Counted from the first letter of the stretch, positions 1 through 6,905 are shown. The stretch: 8,282 bases of DNA from Planctomycetota bacterium (GCA_030605285.1 JAUWIQ010000067.1:1-8282); one strand, 5' to 3'. The notes: generated by a model not told the origin, from the letters alone. Made by a program: numbers and translations.

Positions 1-341
1 ATCATGACCCCGATCACTTTCAAGTTCACACAGCAGTTGCTCGCGCCTCGGCTACAGGCATAGCAGTCACCGCAATTCATGTAGGGCTCTACACTGCAGC
101 GATCTCCCACGGCGACATGGGTTACCTCATCGCCCACCTCCAGGATCTCCACTCCCAGTTCATGACCCGGGATCCGTGGATACTCGAAGAAGGGCATCTT
201 GCCCAAAAAACCGCTGATGTCGGTGCCACAAATTCCCATGCGGTGCGTGCGGACGAGTACCTCGCCCGCACCCGGCGCATCTGGTTCGGGGATTTCAATC
301 AAGCGAAATTTTTTCGGTTCTTCCAGTTCAATCGCGCGCAT
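1..341 (-). CDS. Zinc-dependent medium-chain alcohol dehydrogenase, N-terminal part; candidate L-galactonate 5-dehydrogenase (LgoD-like)
   Basis: This is the first 113 codons of a gene that runs off the left edge, so the Rossmann NAD-binding half is not seen. The visible part is a GroES-like catalytic domain. Cys38 in the motif GICGTD and His60-Glu61 in PGHE are the expected catalytic-zinc ligands. Cys90, Cys93, Cys96 and Cys104 (or Cys103), in the pattern CGDCYAC...NCC, form the structural-zinc lobe. The stretch PFFEYPRIPGHE and the NCC...VIGV ending resemble E. coli LgoD (YjjN), which oxidises L-galactonate to D-tagaturonate; this is by eye and from memory, not an alignment. RspB, sorbitol and threonine dehydrogenases share the same motifs and remain possible. 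The ATG at 341 lies inside the end of the upstream aldo/keto reductase gene (14-base overlap), which suggests coupled translation. The class is near certain; the substrate is inferred from the neighbours. Confidence 0.9.
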   Translation of the reverse strand, partial: MRAIELEEPKKFRLIEIPEPDAPGAGEVLVRTHRMGICGTDISGFLGKMPFFEYPRIPGHELGVEILEVGDEVTHVAVGDRCSVEPYMNCGDCYACSRGASNCCVNLKVIGVM

Positions 342-1323
342 CAAGCGACTCGCTATGGTTTGCGGAGGTCACCGCAAAACGCTGCGGCAAGGGATCGCTG
401 TTTTCCGGGCGACCCTCCAGGTAGAACCAGTTGTGGATCGGCTCGAGAATCTCAAGTACCTCATCGAAAAGTTGTGTATCGAGCGACTGCTCTGCCCAGC
501 GGCACCACTCGGCAACCCGCTCGGGATTGGCCGACCCCGTGATGCAGGTCGTGAGCTCCGGATGGGCAAGCGAAAATTGCAGTGCCAGCTTGGCGATGTT
601 CGAGTTACGACTTTCGGCATGGGCCGCGGCCCGGGCGGCAACTTCGCGGACCGGTTGGCTCGCCTGGTGCCACTCCGGCAGCGGCGCCGAGGAAAGCAAC
701 CGCGCACTGAAGGGTGCCGCGTTCATAATACCCACTCCCTTTTGCTGACAAAGCGGAAGGATGTCGAGCAGCATCGTGTTCTGGAGCGTGTAATGGTTGT
801 AGGAGAGGATCAGATCGAGATCGACCTGCTCGAGCAACTGCGAAAATATTTTCATCGGATAACCGGAGACACCCAGAAACCGCACTTTGCCCTGGCCCCG
901 AAGTTGCTCCATCGCAGGCAGTGTCTCCTCGACAATCTGGCGAAGGTCCACAAATTCCACATCGTGGCAGAGCAGGACATCCAGATAATCGACCTTCATC
1001 CGCTGCAGGCTGACCTCGACACTTTCGGCGACCCGCCGGGCAGAAAAATCAAAATGCGCTGGCGCATAGCGACCCAACTTCGTCCCCAGGTAGTAACTCT
1101 CGCGCGGTAAATCGGGGAGTACCTGACCAAGAAGTGCCTCGCTCATCCCGCGACCGTAGTAAGGCGATGTGTCGATAAAGTTCATCCCACAGTCGAGTGC
1201 AACGCGGACCGTTCGCAGCGCCTCGGGGATATCGATTTTGCGAAATTCCGCGCCGAGCGACGAGGCGCCGAAGCTCAGCGCCGAGATTTCGAGCCCTGTC
1301 TGGCCAAGCGATCGATACTGCAT
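328..1323 (-). CDS. Aldo/keto reductase, L-galactose (L-fucose) 1-dehydrogenase type
   Basis: A 331-residue single-domain (beta/alpha)8 oxidoreductase, predicted to use NAD(P)+ and oxidise the anomeric carbon of a free aldose to a lactone. The AKR tetrad is complete: Asp51 and Tyr56 in DTSPYYG, Lys82 in GTKLGRY, and His120 in LLCHDVEF. The opening (RSLGQTGLEIS..SFGAS.LG), the DFSA..V..S...SL.R segment, CHD-EF, ILSY-HY and ALQ-SLA follow plant L-galactose dehydrogenase and bacterial D-threo-aldose/L-fucose dehydrogenases closely. L-galactose, L-fucose and D-arabinose share the stereochemistry this group recognises. I chose the ATG at 1323 because family proteins begin just there. The frame stays open upstream to 1467, with another ATG at 1356, but that extension is not family-like. 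No clear Shine-Dalgarno is seen. The gene heads a two-gene minus-strand unit with the zinc dehydrogenase and is divergent from uxaE. Confidence 0.93.
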   Translation of the reverse strand: MQYRSLGQTGLEISALSFGASSLGAEFRKIDIPEALRTVRVALDCGMNFIDTSPYYGRGMSEALLGQVLPDLPRESYYLGTKLGRYAPAHFDFSARRVAESVEVSLQRMKVDYLDVLLCHDVEFVDLRQIVEETLPAMEQLRGQGKVRFLGVSGYPMKIFSQLLEQVDLDLILSYNHYTLQNTMLLDILPLCQQKGVGIMNAAPFSARLLSSAPLPEWHQASQPVREVAARAAAHAESRNSNIAKLALQFSLAHPELTTCITGSANPERVAEWCRWAEQSLDTQLFDEVLEILEPIHNWFYLEGRPENSDPLPQRFAVTSANHSESLDARD

Positions 1324-1373
1324 AAAAAACGCAACTTTATCGGCGTGAAGATCCATGAAGAAGGCGCGGCGGA

Positions 1374-1404
1374 ACACGTTTGCCCGCTTGACCCCACAAC
1401 GTGT
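1374..1404. repeat. 7-bp inverted repeat in the divergent promoter region
   Basis: The arms ACACGTT (1374-1380) and AACGTGT (1398-1404) are perfect inverted copies separated by 17 bases. They straddle the -35 element proposed for uxaE and lie just downstream of the aldo/keto reductase -10. A dimeric regulator binding here could control both directions. No regulator gene is in the window, so the operator role is only a guess. Confidence 0.35.
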
Positions 1405-1418
1405 CTCGTCATTATAGG
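1388..1418 (+). promoter_or_regulatory. Putative sigma70-type promoter for uxaE
   Basis: TTGACC (1388-1393, five of six to the -35 consensus) is followed after 19 bases by TATAGG (1413-1418, four of six to the -10). This would start transcription near 1425 and leave a leader of about 40 bases before the ATG at 1466. The spacer is longer than ideal, so the call is tentative. Confidence 0.35.
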
Positions 1419-1428
1419 GCTCTGACAC
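1401..1428. repeat. GTGTC/GACAC inverted repeat centred on the shared -10
   Basis: GTGTC (1401-1405) and GACAC (1424-1428) are inverted arms 18 bases apart. Their centre falls at 1414-1415, exactly on the overlapping -10 elements of the two divergent promoters. Five-base arms can occur by chance; the central placement is the only reason to note them. Confidence 0.25.
1411..1416 (-). promoter_or_regulatory. Putative -10 element for the aldo/keto reductase unit
   Basis: A perfect TATAAT reads on the minus strand here, 87 bases upstream of the chosen ATG at 1323. No good -35 hexamer is visible at 16-18 bases. It shares four of its six bases with the -10 proposed for uxaE on the opposite strand, so the two promoters would compete or be co-regulated. 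Confidence 0.4.
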
Positions 1429-1465
1429 ACCCCATGCATTCCCCCAGCCTTTTTGGAATCCCGCC

Positions 1466-2737
1466 ATGAATCATCCCGCCCCCGTTTGCCTCGGACTGCA
1501 AGCCAGCTTTGGATTTGGCGATCGCATTGGCCTGGCAACTCCAGGCCACGTTGCTGCGATGCGGCGAGCGGGCAACGGGATTGCCCCGATTTACGCACAG
1601 CAGTCCATCCGTGAAATGATCCGCACCGGTCGTAGTCCGCAGCAGGTAATGCAGGATGCGCTTGCAGGCATGCAGGCTGCGGGCGCAGAAGAGATCACGG
1701 GGGCAGAGGCTGATCATCTTAAGACGACAGACGACGTGACCCGCACCGTAGAAGCCGGATTTTGTTTTTTCACGATCGACCCCTCCGATTATGTTGACCA
1801 AGGGGCCGACGATTATAGTGAATCGCAACTAAGAGAAAAATTTTCCGCGCTGCGTCAGCAGGCTCTGTGGTTCGATGATTATTGCGGAACGACCCGCACC
1901 TTCGGCAACGTCTCGATCGAATTCTCTGAAGCGGTCTGCCTGCGGGCGACTGTGAAATATGGGGCAGCGATCCAACAGGCCATCGCTCTCTCCGGCGTGA
2001 TCCGCGAAGCAAACCGTGCCGTTGGTCGCGATTATGAAATCGAGTTGTCGGTCGATGAAACGCCTCAGCCGACCACGCTTGCCGAACACGCGATCATCGC
2101 GGGTGAATGCCTCGCAAGTGGAATGCCGCTGGTCAGCCTTGCACCGCGGTTCATCGGCGAGTTGGAAAAAGGGGTCGATTACAAGGGTGATCTTCAAATC
2201 CTCGAAGCGTCGCTTGATGCGCACGCGGCGATCGCTTCAGAATTAGGGCCTTATAAACTGAGTCTCCACTCCGGTTCGGACAAGCTCTCGATGTATGGGG
2301 CACTCGCACGAGCCACCGCCGGACAATTTCACGTCAAAACGGCTGGCACTTCGTACCTGGAAGCCCTCCGGGTGGCCGCTCGCTGCGATGAGGATCTCTT
2401 CCGGCGAATCGGCACCTTTGCCCGAAGCCGTTATGAAACCGATCGTGCTACGGACCACGTTTCGGCAACTCTCGACGCCACCCCGACTTCAGAAGAGATT
2501 CAGCATGCACGGGAGTTGGAGAAAATTTATCTGGAACTCTGGGACGATGTCCCCCAAGGTAAAGGTTTTACAGAACCGGGAAGACAAATCCTCCACTGCA
2601 CCTTCGGTTCGGTCCTTTCAGGCACGTTGGGCGAGGAACTTGTGCAACTACTCTCGAGTGAACAAGCAATGTACACCGAGGTACTCGCCGAACACTTTGC
2701 CCGCCATCTCGAGGCTCTGCGGAGTGGCATCGAATAA
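1466..2737 (+). CDS. uxaE: Tagaturonate epimerase (UxaE family)
   Basis: A 423-residue cytoplasmic protein of the UxaE family, whose characterised Thermotoga maritima member interconverts D-tagaturonate and D-fructuronate using a divalent metal. Hallmarks seen are GFGDRIGLATPGH (residues 16-28), ELSVDETPQPT (193-203), LAPRFIGELEKGVDYKGDL (225-243), SLHSGSDKLSMY (266-277) and FHVKTAGTSYLEALR (288-302). His268 and His289, with an acidic residue of the DE pair at 197-198, are plausible metal ligands by position, not proven. The length fits a full-size member. The ATG at 1466 is the natural start, although only a weak TGGA stands upstream. It is divergent from the aldo/keto reductase (142-base gap) and convergent with the isomerase (15-base gap, no terminator seen). 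Its presence beside an LgoD-like dehydrogenase, whose product is D-tagaturonate, argues that it carries that product on to D-fructuronate. Confidence 0.88.
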   Translation: MNHPAPVCLGLQASFGFGDRIGLATPGHVAAMRRAGNGIAPIYAQQSIREMIRTGRSPQQVMQDALAGMQAAGAEEITGAEADHLKTTDDVTRTVEAGFCFFTIDPSDYVDQGADDYSESQLREKFSALRQQALWFDDYCGTTRTFGNVSIEFSEAVCLRATVKYGAAIQQAIALSGVIREANRAVGRDYEIELSVDETPQPTTLAEHAIIAGECLASGMPLVSLAPRFIGELEKGVDYKGDLQILEASLDAHAAIASELGPYKLSLHSGSDKLSMYGALARATAGQFHVKTAGTSYLEALRVAARCDEDLFRRIGTFARSRYETDRATDHVSATLDATPTSEEIQHARELEKIYLELWDDVPQGKGFTEPGRQILHCTFGSVLSGTLGEELVQLLSSEQAMYTEVLAEHFARHLEALRSGIE

Positions 2738-2752
2738 TCGCCGCTCGGCAGG

Positions 2753-3568
2753 TTAGACAAAAAACTGCTTGATCGCGCGCATCGTCTCTGCGGCTGCTTC
2801 TTGCGAGGTCGGCAGTGGGAAAACTTCTGCCGAAAGGTAACCGCCGTAGCCGATTTGCGTGAGTGCTTCGGCGATCGGCCGGTAATCGAGATGTCCCAGG
2901 CCAGCGGCGCGGCGGTTTGAGTCGGCCAGATGCACATGCCCCAACCGCGCTCCATACGTACAAAGGGATGCTGAAATACTGACCTCTTCGATATTCATAT
3001 GAAAAAGGTCTGCAAGCAAAAGTACGTTTTCGGCGCCCGACGACGAAAGCAACTGTTCGGCCTCTTCCAGCCGATGCACCAGATCGGTTTCGTAGCGATT
3101 GAGCGGCTCGTAAAGAAGTGGCACGCCTTGCGCTGCAGCATGGGCGCCAAGCCGTTTGAGCGACTCGCCCAGATAGCCGAGTGCACTTTGCCGATCCATC
3201 TCCTGCCCTGACGACCCCTGCATGGACCCAATAATGGCCATCGCCCCGTAACGGGCACCGGCATCGATCATGTGACGTATGAAATCTTCGGCCGCCCTTC
3301 GTTTGTCGGCAGAAGCACTGCTCAGAGACAAGCGATGCAACACCCACCCGGCGCCGGTGCCGACGGCCGCCAGGCGGAGTCCCTCGCCGTCGAGGATTTC
3401 TGCGAGCGGAAGATTGTCGAGAGCATCGGCAGACGGTGCAAAAATTTCTACGGCATCAAAACCAATTGCCTTCGCTTCCCTACAAGCGGCCCTCAAGTCA
3501 TCCCAAAAAACGAACGGGCCCCCACGGGCTTGGTCAACAAGACTGATTGTCACGCAGGAGCGAATCAT
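2753..3568 (-). CDS. Sugar isomerase/epimerase, AP-endonuclease-2 TIM-barrel family
   Basis: A 271-residue (beta/alpha)8 protein of the xylose-isomerase-like group that includes D-tagatose 3-epimerase, hydroxypyruvate isomerase and inosose-related enzymes. The four expected metal ligands are all present: Glu154 in LLYEPLNR, Asp187 in LLADLFHMN, His213 in GHVHLADSNR and Glu248 in LSAEVF. His190 follows Asp187 in the usual DxxH spacing. It is therefore likely an active metal-dependent isomerase or epimerase, but its substrate cannot be read from the sequence. The ATG at 3568 was chosen over the longer open frame (to 3688) because family proteins begin directly before this first strand and because AAGG lies six bases upstream. 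It is the second gene after the fucU-like gene, eight bases away. Context suggests a ketose or keto-acid of the same pathway. Confidence 0.87.
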   Translation of the reverse strand: MIRSCVTISLVDQARGGPFVFWDDLRAACREAKAIGFDAVEIFAPSADALDNLPLAEILDGEGLRLAAVGTGAGWVLHRLSLSSASADKRRAAEDFIRHMIDAGARYGAMAIIGSMQGSSGQEMDRQSALGYLGESLKRLGAHAAAQGVPLLYEPLNRYETDLVHRLEEAEQLLSSSGAENVLLLADLFHMNIEEVSISASLCTYGARLGHVHLADSNRRAAGLGHLDYRPIAEALTQIGYGGYLSAEVFPLPTSQEAAAETMRAIKQFFV

Positions 3569-3574
3569 CGGCGG

Positions 3575-3578
3575 CCTT
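3575..3578 (-). promoter_or_regulatory. Ribosome binding site of the isomerase gene
   Basis: AAGG on the minus strand overlaps the TAA stop of the mutarotase gene and sits six bases before the ATG at 3568. It supports that start over upstream ones and suggests coupled translation of the pair. Confidence 0.55.
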
Positions 3579-4023
3579 AATCCATGCGGATGCCGATGGT
3601 GAGCAGCAAATTTGCAAACCGCTGCTGGTCGGCCGTTTGGATCGTAAGGGCCAGATCCGGCGTATTGACCGCCGGATAGAAGTCCCACTTATCGATCGGC
3701 TTGAGTTCCAATGGTTGCCCTGCACGCTCGAATACAGCGCGATACTCCTGCCAGACCGGAGGATCCGCATCGAGGGCATAGGGGCCGGTCGTCTCATACA
3801 TCATCGTCTGTGCCGCTTCGATCGGGATTGCTCCCACCAGTGCTTCGAGTACCTGAGTGACCGTGACCACACCAGGAGCAAGATTCAGACTGACCAGTTT
3901 TGCGTTGGGACCGAGGGTGGTCGACGCCGGATAGTTGCCGTCGGCAATCAGGACCTTGGAGTGATGGCCAGCTGCCGCAAGGACCGCATTGATTTCGGGA
4001 TGGAGCAGAGGGGTAAGCAGCAT
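3577..4023 (-). CDS. fucU: RbsD/FucU-family sugar mutarotase
   Basis: A 148-residue cytoplasmic protein of the RbsD/FucU fold, which speeds interconversion of sugar anomers (L-fucose for FucU, D-ribose for RbsD). Seen are the N-terminal LLHPEI, Gly19-His20 with the catalytic-type histidine, ADGNYPA (residues 27-33, Asp28 at the conserved acid position), and the C-terminal DFYPAV...LTIQTAD...FANLLLTIG block. Length and motif order fit FucU rather better than RbsD, and the neighbouring L-galactose/L-fucose-type dehydrogenase supports an L-sugar. L-galactose differs from L-fucose only at C6, so it may act on either. The ATG at 4023 gives the normal family start; a GTG at 4047 would add eight residues. 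It is the first gene of a two-gene minus-strand unit and would supply the anomer that the dehydrogenase oxidises. Confidence 0.88.
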   Translation of the reverse strand: MLLTPLLHPEINAVLAAAGHHSKVLIADGNYPASTTLGPNAKLVSLNLAPGVVTVTQVLEALVGAIPIEAAQTMMYETTGPYALDADPPVWQEYRAVFERAGQPLELKPIDKWDFYPAVNTPDLALTIQTADQQRFANLLLTIGIRMD

Positions 4024-4061
4024 GAGAAAACTCGTCACAGAGTGCACTATTCTTGGTGCCC

Positions 4062-4070
4062 GTTATAGCA
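4062..4070 (-). promoter_or_regulatory. Extended -10 promoter for the fucU-isomerase unit
   Basis: The minus strand reads TGCTATAAC, an extended -10 (TGnTATAAT) with one mismatch, 38 bases before the ATG at 4023. No good -35 is seen, as is usual for extended -10 promoters. It lies in the 87-base gap between the VanZ-like gene and fucU. Confidence 0.42.
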
Positions 4071-4077
4071 CGCTCAC

Positions 4078-4096
4078 CGGGACGTCCCCAGTCCCG
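4078..4096 (-). terminator. Hairpin after the VanZ-like gene, possible weak terminator
   Basis: On the minus strand CGGGAC, a seven-base loop and GTCCCG form a six-base-pair, GC-rich stem starting 15 bases past the TGA stop at 4111. No T-run follows, so it is not a classical intrinsic terminator. It sits directly upstream of the fucU -10 and may instead affect that promoter. Confidence 0.28.
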
Positions 4097-4110
4097 ACCC
4101 CAGGGCAGCA

Positions 4111-4638
4111 TCACGGGGCTGACAAGCCGCTGCGTAAAGTGTGCCAAAACCTGCGTGCGGCGTAGAGGAGTGTCACAAGCATCGCCGCCAGAAAAATGCC
4201 GACTGCGTTGGCCAGATAATCGTTCCAGTCAAAGTGCCTTCCAAAAAAAGGTTGTGTCGCTTCATCTAGCCAGCCCCAGAGCAACAGGCCGAGGACTGTC
4301 ACCCAGCCGCCGGTCATCCAGCGTCGACGTATGGCGGTCGAACGACGACCCGCCGAGGTAGTCCAAAATGCAAGCAAACCGAGAACCAGAAATGCCGCCA
4401 GATGGAACCACTTGTCCGGTCGCTCCAATCGAAAATCGTGACCAAAGCGGACCAAGCCCAGCAACAGTCCGTCCAACCAACTAGTCTCCTGAGTCGTTTC
4501 TGCATGCACCAGTGGATTGTGCGTCATAAAAAAAAGCCCGGCAGCATACAGGGTTAGAATCAATCGTCGAGGATAAAAAGACCGATGGTGAGTCGCCCCC
4601 TCACTCACCATCGATCCACTCGCTTGACGTTCTGACAT
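4111..4638 (-). CDS. VanZ-like integral membrane protein
   Basis: A 175-residue protein with four probable membrane segments (about residues 26-46, 78-95, 110-124 and 142-160). It carries the VanZ-family signature: DKWFHLAAF (75-83, acid, aromatic and His), then LDEATQPFFGRHFDWNDYLANAVGI (split as 124-136 and 137-148) with conserved Asp125, Glu126, Gln129, Arg134, Asp137, Asp140 and Asn144-Gly147. VanZ was named from teicoplanin resistance, but most members outside enterococci have no known role and resistance should not be assumed. The ATG at 4638 is separated by one base from the TGA of the cytochrome gene (TGATATG), so translation is probably coupled. Whether the two proteins act together is unknown. 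Confidence 0.85.
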   Translation of the reverse strand: MSERQASGSMVSEGATHHRSFYPRRLILTLYAAGLFFMTHNPLVHAETTQETSWLDGLLLGLVRFGHDFRLERPDKWFHLAAFLVLGLLAFWTTSAGRRSTAIRRRWMTGGWVTVLGLLLWGWLDEATQPFFGRHFDWNDYLANAVGIFLAAMLVTLLYAARRFWHTLRSGLSAP

Positions 4639-4639
4639 A

Positions 4640-6901
4640 TCAGTTTTCCTTCGGCAGGGTCCGCACAGCCCGCAGTCGTTTCTCGATATCTTGAATCAAT
4701 TGCCTCGTCGCGGGCACACCCGGCACGAGGGCCTCAAGCCGTTGCGCCTGGACCCTACTTTTTTTGAGCTGACCGCTTTCTAGGTAAAGTATGGCCAGTG
4801 CATAGGAATAGTCAAAGTTTTTTGGCTCTCTTTGGATCGCTTCGCGGAGCGCTTGTTCAGCTTGGGTAAACTTGCCCATGCGACCTAAAATCAGGCCCAG
4901 GCGATAGCGGGGCAATCCTGCCGCGGGATCCTGCTCCGACATAGTGCGAAAGAGCGCCTCGGCCTTTTTATCTTCCCCGGTCCGGCTGTAGAGCATGCCC
5001 AGGTTAAAACGGGCAGGAAAGAAATGCGGGTCGATCTTGAGTGCTTGCAGGTACTCCGCTGCGGCTTGTCCGGTCTTTCCCGCGTCGAGGGCAAAATTGG
5101 CCAGGTTGTAGTGGGAGCCTGCTAGATCGGCATCGGCCCGTTGGCCCGCTATAAACTCGGCCGCTGCACGATCAAAAGCAATTCGCATTTCGGGAGAAAG
5201 CCCCGCCCGATGCGGTGCTAGCACTCCGACCGCACTGCTACGGACCATCCGCACCGGATCGGTAAGGTACGATCCCACCGCCTGGATCAAATCTTCGGCA
5301 CCGTATCCCCGCTGGTGCAAATTCCGAATGGACACTCCGCGGACGAGCGGGTCGGAATGCTCAATCTGACTGATCACCGCAGCACGACTGGTCGGTGTAT
5401 CGAGCTCGCCCAAATGTTCAATTGCGGTGGCCCGCACGATCGGCGGAAGATCCTTTTGCCCAAGCAACAACACGAGTTGCTCTTCAGCAGCAGGTGCCTG
5501 TTTGCGTGCCGCATCGAGCGCATGGGCAAAATGCAGTCGTTCCTCCTTGAGAGTACCGTACCACTTTTCGGTGGCGGCAAGCATTTCCCGATCGATCCGG
5601 TCGATCGCCTTCTCGGCTGCCACATCCCCGGCACTGGCCGCGGCCAACACATCCGCATAGCGGGCAGTTTCGCCACGGTTTTCGATTTCTAGATGACACT
5701 GCGTACAGGCATTGGGTACTCCGAGGGCGACCGAAAGATCGGGTCGCGGGTTACGAATGCTGTGGTCGCGCCTGGGATCAACAAGCATGTAGTGCGTCTC
5801 GGGCATGTGGCAGGCGACGCACTGCGCACCTGAGGAACCGGGCGGGTGATGATGATGTGCTGGAATATCGTATTTACCCGCCGGGTGCTGATGGCACGAG
5901 GTGCAGAGTTGGTTGCCTTCATGCTTGAGCCGCGTTGAATGCGGATCGTGGCAATCGGTACAGCGAATCCCTTTTGCGTGCATCTTGCTCTGGAGGAAGG
6001 AGCCATAGACATAAACCTCGTCCTGGATCTGTCCATCCGCGTGGTAGAGTCCTTCCCGCAAGAGTGCCGGTTCGTAGTAGTTCAGCAACTCACCGCCAGG
6101 CCGGAAATCGGCCGCGATACGATGCCGCCTCGCATGGCACGGCGCGCACGATTCGATTTGAATTTTTGCGTCTTTGCTTTTAAGGTTCGGTAGTCCATAG
6201 CCGTGATGGCGATCCCAGAAAAGACTTTTCGCTTCAGCCAGTTCAACGTGCAAACTACCCGGCCCGTGACACGTTTCACAGCTGACATCGATTTCAGTAA
6301 AGGTCGTCTTATAGCAAGCGCGTTGGGGATCATAATTTTTTTGTAAATTGGTCGAGTGGCATTCGGCGCACATCTGCTGCCAGTTGGACATCCTTCCGGT
6401 CCAATGCAACGGATCGTCGGGAGCCAGTTTTTCATCGCCGACATCGGGTGGATAGTGATAGAACCATTTGTTTTTTTGACTGTCCCAGCTCACGCGAAGG
6501 ACCTGCACGCGTCCGTCAGGAAACTCGACCATGTACTGCTGCAGCGGGGCGAAACCAAAAACGTACTTCACCTCGAAATCAGCCATCTTTCCATCGGGCC
6601 CCTCGGTGTGGATCATGTAACGTTCCCCATCGCGAAACATTCGTGAAGTGACACTCTGATAGGTAAGGCTGGCATCCTCAAAATTGCCGAGCACTGTTTC
6701 ACTGGTTGCCAGATCCATTGCCCGATCGTGTGGCGACCCATGCCAACGGTTGAAAGATTGCTGATGGCATTCCGCGCACGTTGCGCTGCCGACGTATGTG
6801 ACTGTGGCCTCGAGTGGCACGGCTACCAAATAATCGATCAAAACACCAACGATGCTAAAGAGCACGACCGCCAGGAGAATCAGAAGGAGTACTTTTTTCA
6901 T
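4640..6901 (-). CDS. Membrane-anchored octahaem cytochrome c with HEAT-like and TPR domains
   Basis: A 753-residue protein exported across the cytoplasmic membrane. Lys2-Lys3 followed by a hydrophobic stretch (about 4-28) is a signal peptide or, more likely, an uncleaved anchor. Eight CXXCH haem sites start at Cys42, 178, 208, 252, 314, 333, 361 and 399. A four-histidine run (349-352) and several other histidines could provide distal ligands. A 135-residue segment without haem sites separates the first from the second. Residues about 470-570 look like two or three HEAT-like repeats. Residues about 594-727 hold four TPR units (for example 595-625, 629-659, 663-693, 697-727). The arrangement resembles cytochrome c554-like TPR proteins that are common in Planctomycetota and related phyla and mostly uncharacterised. 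A role in periplasmic electron transfer is likely; the partner is unknown. The VanZ-like gene follows directly. Confidence 0.9.
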   Translation of the reverse strand: MKKVLLLILLAVVLFSIVGVLIDYLVAVPLEATVTYVGSATCAECHQQSFNRWHGSPHDRAMDLATSETVLGNFEDASLTYQSVTSRMFRDGERYMIHTEGPDGKMADFEVKYVFGFAPLQQYMVEFPDGRVQVLRVSWDSQKNKWFYHYPPDVGDEKLAPDDPLHWTGRMSNWQQMCAECHSTNLQKNYDPQRACYKTTFTEIDVSCETCHGPGSLHVELAEAKSLFWDRHHGYGLPNLKSKDAKIQIESCAPCHARRHRIAADFRPGGELLNYYEPALLREGLYHADGQIQDEVYVYGSFLQSKMHAKGIRCTDCHDPHSTRLKHEGNQLCTSCHQHPAGKYDIPAHHHHPPGSSGAQCVACHMPETHYMLVDPRRDHSIRNPRPDLSVALGVPNACTQCHLEIENRGETARYADVLAAASAGDVAAEKAIDRIDREMLAATEKWYGTLKEERLHFAHALDAARKQAPAAEEQLVLLLGQKDLPPIVRATAIEHLGELDTPTSRAAVISQIEHSDPLVRGVSIRNLHQRGYGAEDLIQAVGSYLTDPVRMVRSSAVGVLAPHRAGLSPEMRIAFDRAAAEFIAGQRADADLAGSHYNLANFALDAGKTGQAAAEYLQALKIDPHFFPARFNLGMLYSRTGEDKKAEALFRTMSEQDPAAGLPRYRLGLILGRMGKFTQAEQALREAIQREPKNFDYSYALAILYLESGQLKKSRVQAQRLEALVPGVPATRQLIQDIEKRLRAVRTLPKEN

Positions 6902-6905
6902 CGGA

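Noticed and set aside
199..1110. A 303-codon plus-strand open frame opposite the aldo/keto reductase
   Set aside because: Its translation is rich in Arg, His and Gln with no family motif, and it is the reverse strand of a gene with a complete catalytic tetrad, so it is a shadow.
1324..1467. N-terminal extension of the aldo/keto reductase back to 1467
   Set aside because: The added 48 residues do not resemble the family, would overlap the uxaE start on the other strand and would cover the promoter region; the ATG at 1323 gives the normal family start.
1..4023. L-fucose/L-rhamnose microcompartment locus as known in Planctomycetes
   Set aside because: No shell protein, aldolase, lactaldehyde or aldehyde dehydrogenase gene is present; the enzymes seen fit an oxidative non-phosphorylated route.
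4111..4638. VanZ-like gene as an antibiotic resistance determinant
   Set aside because: Only the general VanZ signature is present, there are no vanA-type neighbours, and most family members have no known link to glycopeptides.
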